64,000 nucleotides of DNA from Mycobacterium sp. BK086. Its GTDB lineage: Bacteria > Actinomycetota > Actinomycetes > Mycobacteriales > Mycobacteriaceae. How positions within the stretch are numbered: the stretch's first letter is position 1; the number at the start of each line of letters is the position of its first letter. A program made the translations under genes and the position numbers. Below the pieces are notes generated by a model, which had not been told where the DNA came from, ran no database searches, and saw only the letters and a list, made by a program, of their open reading frames with translations. Where the stretch lies: assembly GCA_004362315.1 (NCBI GenBank), contig SNWL01000003.1:248001-312000 (forward strand), read 5' to 3'. Below, in pieces: positions 56,429 through 64,000 of this stretch.

Positions 56429-57441
56429 GGGTCGTCACCTCTCGGTCCGTTGCCAGTAGGTCCCTGCACCGCCGGCGGGAGGGAAGATGGCGCAGGAACC
56501 GTGTTCCGGGTGCGCACACCGTCAAGCGCTGCAGCCAGCTTCGCCGGGTCATGTAAAGGTGTACCAGGTCTGGAGACGTCGGCAAACCGAACTGAAGCTT
56601 CCAGCAGGCTTGCGGTACGTCTGAGTTGGTCACGTTCCCGGTCAGACGGGACACGGGCCGCGTCCACGACGATCTCGTCGATGACGAAGCCCGGCGCATG
56701 CTGAGCCAGAACGTGCAAATGGCGCTCCGCGGAGAAGCCGGCGGTCTCCCCCGGTTCGGCCGCCAGGTTCAGCACCAGCGCGCGGCTGGCGGGGGTGGCC
56801 TGCAGCGCCGCGACCAGTTCCGGCACCAGCACGTGCGGGATGACACTGGTGAACCAGGACCCCGGCCCGAGCACCACCAGGTCCGCGGTCATGATGGCGT
56901 CGACCGCCTGCCGGGTGGCGGGCGGATCGCCGGGCAGCAGCCGCACCCGGCGCACCTTGCCCGGGGTGGTCGCCACCGCCACCTGCCCGCGGATCACCCG
57001 GCTCATCCGTGGATCGCCGTCCAGACCCGATACGTCGGCTTCGATCTGCAGGGCGATCGGGCACATCGGCAGCACCCGGCCCTTGACGCCGAGGATGCGG
57101 CCCAGTTCGTCGAGCGCGGCCACCGGGTCGGCCAGCAGCTCGTTGAGCCCGGCCAGCATCAGATTGCCGATCGGATGCCCGGCCAGCGCGCCGCTGCCAC
57201 CGAACCGGTGCTGCAGGATGGTGGCCCACAGCCGGCCGTGGGGGCTGTCAGAAGCCAAGGCGGCCAATGCCATTCGCAGATCACCCGGAGGCACGATATC
57301 GAGCTCGCTGCGCAACCGGCCCGACGATCCGCCGTCGTCGGCGACGGTGACCACCGCGGTGATGTCGTGGGTGAGTCGACGCGCGGCCGACAGCGTCGCG
57401 TACAGACCGTGCCCACCGCCCAGGGCGACGATACGGGTCAT
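56419..57441 (-). CDS. yvcK: YvcK/CuvA-family protein
   Basis: 340 aa. CofD-like Rossmann fold: [19 protein letters not shown] at the N-terminus, [14 protein letters not shown], and [22 protein letters not shown]. YvcK proteins bind UDP-sugars and guide cell-wall synthesis and carbon use; in mycobacteria it localises to growing poles. ATGA-type overlap with rapZ. Corresponds to Rv1422. Confidence 0.95.
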   Translation of the reverse strand: MTRIVALGGGHGLYATLSAARRLTHDITAVVTVADDGGSSGRLRSELDIVPPGDLRMALAALASDSPHGRLWATILQHRFGGSGALAGHPIGNLMLAGLNELLADPVAALDELGRILGVKGRVLPMCPIALQIEADVSGLDGDPRMSRVIRGQVAVATTPGKVRRVRLLPGDPPATRQAVDAIMTADLVVLGPGSWFTSVIPHVLVPELVAALQATPASRALVLNLAAEPGETAGFSAERHLHVLAQHAPGFVIDEIVVDAARVPSDRERDQLRRTASLLEASVRFADVSRPGTPLHDPAKLAAALDGVRTRNTVPAPSSLPPAVQGPTGNGPRGDDPWR

Positions 57442-58355
57442 TCGCGACCCAGATCACGGTGCAGCACGCGGACCGTCAGGTGCTGGTTGTGCTCGAGCAG
57501 CCCCGCGAGCGCTTCGGCCATGGCGACACTGCGGTGCTTGCCCCCGGTGCAGCCGATGGCCACGGTCATATATCGCTTCCCTTCCCGGCTGTAGCCGTCC
57601 ACGACGAGCTTCAGCAGCTGATGGTAGGTCTGCAGGAACTCCGTGGCACCGGGTTGGCTCAGGACGTAGTCGCGGACCGCCGCGTGCTGACCGGTGTGCG
57701 GCCGGAGCTCGTCGACCCAGTGCGGGTTCGGCAGGAAGCGGACGTCCATCACCATGTCGGAGTCCATCGGCAGGCCGTACTTGAAGCCGAACGATTCGAC
57801 GGTGACGCTGGTCTGCGCGACGGTCTCGCCACCGAAGGCCCGTTCGATGCTCTCCCGCAGGCCGTGCACCGACAGCGTCGAAGTGTCGATGACCAAGTCC
57901 GCCGACGCGCGCACCGGGGCCAGCATCGTGCGCTCGGCAGCGATGCCCTCGGCCAGGGTCTGGTTGCCCTGTAGCGGGTGACTGCGCCGGTTGTTCTCGT
58001 AGCGGCGGACCAGGATGTCGTCGGAGGCCTCCATGAACAGCACCCGCGAATGGATGCCGCGGGTCGCCAGCTCGTTACGTACCCAGTCGAGGTCGCCGGT
58101 GAACCCGCGGGAGCGGACATCCATCACGACCGCCAGCTGGGTGATCCGGGAGCCGGCGGCCAGACCGAAGTCGACCATCCTGGCGATGAGTTCGGGCGGC
58201 AGGTTGTCGGCCACGTACCAGCCGAGGTCTTCGAGTACCTTGGCCGCGGTCCCCCGGCCGGCGCCGGACAGGCCCGTCACCAAGACCACGTCGATACCCG
58301 ATTCCTCGCCGGTCTGGCCGGTGCGCATGTCTTCGCCTGTGCTGTGATCTGTCAT
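57438..58355 (-). CDS. rapZ: RNase adapter protein RapZ/YvcJ family
   Basis: 305 aa. P-loop NTPase: [20 protein letters not shown] is the Walker A region, where the canonical Lys before Thr/Ser is Arg, as in many actinobacterial members. The C-terminal block [19 protein letters not shown] is diagnostic. It binds nucleotides and possibly RNA; the E. coli role in sRNA decay may not apply here. Overlaps uvrC and yvcK by 4 bases each. Confidence 0.95.
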   Translation of the reverse strand: MTDHSTGEDMRTGQTGEESGIDVVLVTGLSGAGRGTAAKVLEDLGWYVADNLPPELIARMVDFGLAAGSRITQLAVVMDVRSRGFTGDLDWVRNELATRGIHSRVLFMEASDDILVRRYENNRRSHPLQGNQTLAEGIAAERTMLAPVRASADLVIDTSTLSVHGLRESIERAFGGETVAQTSVTVESFGFKYGLPMDSDMVMDVRFLPNPHWVDELRPHTGQHAAVRDYVLSQPGATEFLQTYHQLLKLVVDGYSREGKRYMTVAIGCTGGKHRSVAMAEALAGLLEHNQHLTVRVLHRDLGRE

Positions 58356-60352
58356 GTGGTCGCCTGTTCAGCAGACTGATCTTCACCGACCGGCTCGCCC
58401 TGCGCAGCCGATCCCGCCGAATTCACTGTCACGCCTAGCGCTTCCAGCACCGCGGCGGCCGTTGCCGTCCCGATCCCCGGTACCGCGGTGATCTCGTCGA
58501 CGCTGGCCTGCCGCAACCTGGCCAGTGATCCGAAGTGAGTCACCAGCGCCTTGCGCCGGATGTCGCCGAGGCCGGGCACCGCATCCAGTGCCGAGGCCGT
58601 CATCCGCTTGGACCGCTTGCTGCGGTGGTAGGTGATCGCGAAGCGGTGCGCCTCGTCGCGGACCCGCTGCAGCAGATAGAGGCCCTCGCTGTTGCGGGGG
58701 AAGATGAGCGGGTCCGGTTCGGCGGGCACCCACACCTCCTCGAGACGCTTGGCCAGGCCGATCACCGCAACGTCGGTCACGCCGAGATCGTCGAGCACCG
58801 CCTGGGCCGCGTTGACCTGCGGGGCGCCGCCGTCGACGACGTACAGATTCGGCGGGTAGGCGAACTTGCGCGACTTCCCCTCGGCGGAGAACTCCTCGAC
58901 GCTCTGCTGCTGCTCGGCGACGTGCCGGGTGAAGCGGCGCCGGGTGACCTCCGCGATCGACGCGACATCGTCGGAGCGACCCCCGCCCGCGGCTTCCCGG
59001 ATCGCGAAATGACGGTAGTCGGATTTGCGTGGCAGGCCGTCCTCGAAGACCACCAGCGAGGCCACCACATCGGTGCCCTGGACATGGCTGATATCGACGC
59101 ATTCGATCCGCAGCGGCGCGTCGGCCAGCCCCAGGGACTCCTGAATGTTCTGCAGCGCAGCAGATCTGGCGGTGAAGTCGCCGGCACGCTTGAGCTTGTG
59201 CTGCTGCAACGCCTCCTGCGCATTGCGGTGCACCGTCTCGGCAAGCGCCTTCTTGTCGCCGCGCTGCGGCACCCGCAGTGCCACCCGCGAGCCGCGCAGC
59301 CCCGAGAGCCAGTCACCCAGCTCGTCGGCGTTCGGCGGCAGGCACGGAACCAGCACCTCGCGCGGCACCGGGTTGGTGGATTCGTCTGCGGCACCGCCCA
59401 ATTCGGCCTGCTCACCGTAGAACTGGGTGAGGAACTGCTCCACCAGCTGGGCCTCCGCGGATTCACCGGGATCGCCGGGCTTCTCGACCACCCAGCCGCG
59501 CTGGCCGCGTACCCGCCCGCCACGGACGTGGAAGACCTGAACGGCGGCCTCCAGGTCGTCGTCGGCGAAGGCGACCACGTCGGCGTCGGTGCCGTCACCG
59601 AGCACGACGGCCTGCTTCTCCAGCGCGCGCTTGAGCGCGGCGATATCGTCGCGCAGACGGGCCGCCCGTTCGAAGTCGAGCTCGGCCGACGCGGCGTTCA
59701 TCTGGTGTTCGAGCTCACGGGCGAAGCGGTCGGTCTTGCCGGACAGGAAGTCGCAGAAGTCCAGGACGATCTTGCGGTGTTCCTCGGTGCTGACCCGGCC
59801 GACGCACGGCGCCGAGCACTTGTCGATGTAGCCCAACAGGCAGGGACGCTCGATTTGGCTGTGCCGCTTGAACACTCCCGCCGAGCACGTGCGGGCGGGA
59901 AACACCCGGGTCAACAGGTCGAGGGTCTCGCGGATGGCCCAGGCGTGCGAATACGGGCCGAAGTAGCGGACGCCCTTGCGCCGCGGTCCGCGGTAGACGA
60001 ACAGCCGCGGGTATTCCTCGCCCAGCGTGACGGCCAGCACCGGATAGGACTTGTCGTCGCGGTAGCGGACGTTGAACCGCGGGTCGAACTCCTTGATCCA
60101 GTTGTATTCCAGCTGCAGCGCTTCGACCTCGGTGTTGACCACCGTCCACTCGACCTTGGCCGCGGTGGTCACCATCTGGCGAGTGCGGGGATGCAGGGCG
60201 GAGAGATCCTGGAAGTACGACGTCAGCCGGCTGCGCAGGCTCTTCGCCTTGCCGACGTAGATCACCCGGCCGTGCGGATCCCGGAATCGATAGACACCCG
60301 GCTCGACGGGAATCGACCCGGGCGCCGGGCGGTAAGTCGACGGATCGGGCAC
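58352..60352 (-). CDS. uvrC: Excinuclease ABC subunit C
   Basis: 666 aa. Makes both incisions in nucleotide excision repair. N-terminal GIY-YIG domain ([25 protein letters not shown]), Cys-containing region [21 protein letters not shown] motif ([23 protein letters not shown] region), RNase H-like endonuclease ([19 protein letters not shown] ... [10 protein letters not shown]) and C-terminal helix-hairpin-helix ([16 protein letters not shown]). GTG 60352; a TAACCT hexamer lies 6 bases before it. First gene of a four-gene operon. Confidence 0.97.
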   Translation of the reverse strand: MPDPSTYRPAPGSIPVEPGVYRFRDPHGRVIYVGKAKSLRSRLTSYFQDLSALHPRTRQMVTTAAKVEWTVVNTEVEALQLEYNWIKEFDPRFNVRYRDDKSYPVLAVTLGEEYPRLFVYRGPRRKGVRYFGPYSHAWAIRETLDLLTRVFPARTCSAGVFKRHSQIERPCLLGYIDKCSAPCVGRVSTEEHRKIVLDFCDFLSGKTDRFARELEHQMNAASAELDFERAARLRDDIAALKRALEKQAVVLGDGTDADVVAFADDDLEAAVQVFHVRGGRVRGQRGWVVEKPGDPGESAEAQLVEQFLTQFYGEQAELGGAADESTNPVPREVLVPCLPPNADELGDWLSGLRGSRVALRVPQRGDKKALAETVHRNAQEALQQHKLKRAGDFTARSAALQNIQESLGLADAPLRIECVDISHVQGTDVVASLVVFEDGLPRKSDYRHFAIREAAGGGRSDDVASIAEVTRRRFTRHVAEQQQSVEEFSAEGKSRKFAYPPNLYVVDGGAPQVNAAQAVLDDLGVTDVAVIGLAKRLEEVWVPAEPDPLIFPRNSEGLYLLQRVRDEAHRFAITYHRSKRSKRMTASALDAVPGLGDIRRKALVTHFGSLARLRQASVDEITAVPGIGTATAAAVLEALGVTVNSAGSAAQGEPVGEDQSAEQATT

Positions 60353-60358
60353 GGTCCC

Positions 60359-60364
60359 AGGTTA
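60359..60364 (-). promoter_or_regulatory. -10 hexamer of the uvrC operon, leaderless arrangement
   Basis: TAACCT on the minus strand, 6 bases before GTG 60352. The GNAT hexamer faces away 36 bases to the right. Confidence 0.5.
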
Positions 60365-60399
60365 GTCGTGCCGTCCGACTGCTCCGCGCCGACAAGCAT

Positions 60400-60405
60400 T
60401 ACCGT
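60400..60405 (+). promoter_or_regulatory. -10 hexamer of the GNAT gene, leaderless arrangement
   Basis: TACCGT ends 7 bases before GTG 60413, which decides that start over other in-frame codons. Confidence 0.5.
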
Positions 60406-60412
60406 CGACGAC

Positions 60413-60863
60413 GTGCCTGCAGCGCGCATCACCCGTCTCACCGAGTCGGACTGGGAACAATTCGCCGAACTCCGGCTGCGCGCCCTCTCCGACACGTTCG
60501 GCACCGCGGACCCGCAGTACGTCGCCGAGGCCCGCTTCACCCCTGCCGATTGGCGCAGACGGCTGCGCGATCACGCGCAATTCGTGGCGATCCAGGCCGG
60601 CCGGGCCATCGGTGTGGTCGCCGCCTACCAGGAGAGCGCGGAGACCGCCTACGTGTACTCGCTGTGGCTCGAGCCAAGTGCGCGCGGGCACGGGCTGGGC
60701 CGTCGTCTGGTGGCCACCGCGCTGGACTGGGCCGGCCGTCGTGGGGTGCGCACCGCGACGCTGCGGATGGCGCCCGACAACACCGACGCCCGCAAGGTCT
60801 ACGAGGGGCTCGGGTTCACCGAGGTGCCCACCGGCGGGGCCGCGGGCGAAGTGGTGATGAGAC

Positions 60864-60877
<14 letters not shown>
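60413..60877 (+). CDS. GNAT-family N-acetyltransferase
   Basis: 154 aa. Acetyl-CoA site RGHGLGRRLVATALDWA and the C-terminal beta strand YEGLGFTEVPTGG are typical GNAT motifs. Acceptor unknown. Divergent from uvrC; ends 14 bases inside the convergent PH-like gene. Confidence 0.88.
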
Positions 60878-63072
<2,195 letters not shown>

Positions 63073-63087
63073 ACAGACAGTATGGAC

Positions 63088-63150
63088 CACCCCGGGCGTC
63101 CACCTATTGCCCGTCCTGCTCAGCGGCCCGATCGGTGGTCGCCCGGGGTG
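63088..63150 (-). promoter_or_regulatory. 11-bp inverted repeat upstream of ribBA
   Basis: CACCCCGGGCG at 63088-63098 and CGCCCGGGGTG at 63140-63150, perfect arms with a 41-base interior, starting 16 bases before the ribBA ATG. It could fold in the ribBA leader or mark a binding site. It does not resemble an FMN riboswitch. Confidence 0.3.
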
Positions 63151-63328
63151 ACCGACCACGGATATCTGCAGGCCAGCCGGGCGGTGTGTGACGTACGTGA
63201 CAGGACGGGCCCACGGGGTGAACGGCCGATGAACACTTCAGCGCCGCCACCCTCTGGAGCGCCTCGGCGCGCCATCGGTGCGATCTCATACCTCCCAGGA
63301 CGGCACGTTGCGAATGCTGAGGAGTGCG

Positions 63329-64000
63329 ATGAAGGGTCCCGGTCTCGACGTCGGTGTGCTCGGAGTTCTACCGGTCCGCGCCGCCCAGTTGGACTCTCCC
63401 GACGCGGTCGACGGGTGGCTTCGCTCGGTCGGATCGATGGAGCGAACCCGCCAGGTCGGCGCGATGTCGCGGGAGAAGCTCGCCGGTTTCGTGGCGCTGC
63501 TCACCGCGGCGACGGGCCCCGAACTGCTCGGCTCGGTGGACCCCGACCTGGCGACCCGGATCGTGCAGGCGGCGGACACCGCGCAGGCCGCCCGCTGGCT
63601 CGAGACGATCGAAACCGACGAGGCCGCCGAGATCCTTCGGCGGCTGACGAATCCGGCCCGCGACACACTTCTCGATCAGATCGATGAGTCGCAGGCAGCC
63701 ACGCTGCGCGACGTACTGCGGTGGCCGCCGGCGTCGGTCGCCGCGCACATGCTGCCCGACGTGTTCACCGTCCCCGACTCGATCACGGCCGCCGAGGCCG
63801 AGGCACTGATCCGCGACCAGAGCGCCCAGGTACGCGGCCGGGCCAGGCAGGGCGCGCTGATCTACGTGATCGACGCCGACCGCAGGCTGATCGGTTTCCT
63901 CGACTTCCAAGATCTGGTGCTGGCCCGGCCCGATCAGGCCGTCGCGGAACTGAGCAGTGCGGATCCGGTCTGGGTGCGCCCGCTGGTCGATGCCGAGCAG
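63329..64000 (+). CDS. MgtE-type Mg2+ transporter N-terminal region, cut by window edge
   Basis: 224 codons visible, open to the right edge. Helical MgtE N-terminal domain (about 50-130: ATGPELLGSVDPDLATRIVQAADTAQAARWLETIETDEAAEILRRL), then the start of a CBS domain (about 135-210: HMLPDVFTVPDSITAAEAEALIRD ... ALIYVIDADRRLIGFLDFQDL). In MgtE these cytosolic domains sense Mg2+ before five membrane helices, which would lie beyond the window; a stand-alone CBS protein is possible. ATG 63329 has GAGGAG 5 bases upstream. The 256-base gap to ribBA shows no M-box I can recognise. Confidence 0.8.
   Translation, partial: MKGPGLDVGVLGVLPVRAAQLDSPDAVDGWLRSVGSMERTRQVGAMSREKLAGFVALLTAATGPELLGSVDPDLATRIVQAADTAQAARWLETIETDEAAEILRRLTNPARDTLLDQIDESQAATLRDVLRWPPASVAAHMLPDVFTVPDSITAAEAEALIRDQSAQVRGRARQGALIYVIDADRRLIGFLDFQDLVLARPDQAVAELSSADPVWVRPLVDAEQ

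Noticed and set aside
63073-63328. M-box or FMN riboswitch between mgtE-like and ribBA genes
   Set aside because: I looked for the conserved cores of both and saw none; only a simple inverted repeat is present.

Overview
The window looks like chromosomal DNA of a mycobacterium, most likely a non-tuberculous, fast-growing type (Mycolicibacterium-like). It is GC-rich with strongly GC-biased third codon positions. Its gene order follows the M. tuberculosis H37Rv stretch from about Rv1488 down to Rv1415, but the PE_PGRS genes and several H37Rv genes are missing and other genes sit in their places (PEP carboxylase, an old-yellow-enzyme cassette, a PhlG-like hydrolase, a P450, a MOSC protein). All names come from reading translated sequence, motifs and gene order; no database search was run.

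Layout. 1-4837: SPFH/NfeD membrane pair, an Rv1486c-like protein, ferrochelatase, and the mycolic-acid genes inhA and fabG1. 4891-10936: a cell-envelope block (VWA protein, DUF58, MoxR ATPase, peptidoglycan hydrolases RipB and RipA, an Rv1476-like membrane protein). 11126-14691: aconitase with its TetR regulator AcnR and a tiny HTH protein. 14788-19996: ABC-F ATPase, enoyl-CoA hydratase, thioredoxin and an old-yellow-enzyme cassette. 20006-26164: the complete SUF iron-sulfur operon, sufR-B-D-C-S-U-T. 26256-34706: mannosyltransferase MptB, an ABC exporter, PhlG-like hydrolase with TetR, heme A synthase, an ATP-grasp protein, quinone oxidoreductase and protoheme IX farnesyltransferase. 34950-41381: pentose-phosphate operon tkt-tal-zwf-opcA-pgl. 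41386-43541: coiled-coil protein, P450 and two very small ORFs. 43538-54710: ppc, a 13E12-type HNH protein, a MarR/oxidoreductase pair, secG, the glycolytic operon gap-pgk-tpi, a binding protein and a GT2 enzyme. 54799-63072: MOSC, whiA-yvcK-rapZ-uvrC, GNAT, and ribBA-ribH with a PH-like membrane protein. 63329-64000: the start of an MgtE-like protein. No intergenic gap exceeds 300 bases; the largest are 63073-63328, 34707-34949, 10183-10372 and 10937-11125.

Regulation is unusually readable. Nine phased 9-bp GTCAC-type boxes, probably MtrA sites, lie upstream of ripA. Operators matching AcnR, SufR and LexA sit at acnA, sufR and the HNH gene. About fourteen genes have a TANNNT-like -10 hexamer 6-7 bases before the start codon, the arrangement of leaderless mycobacterial transcripts; this decides several start codons. 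Four convergent gene pairs end in one shared CTAG, so both stop codons use the same four bases. I found no rRNA, tRNA, CRISPR array, insertion sequence or prophage.
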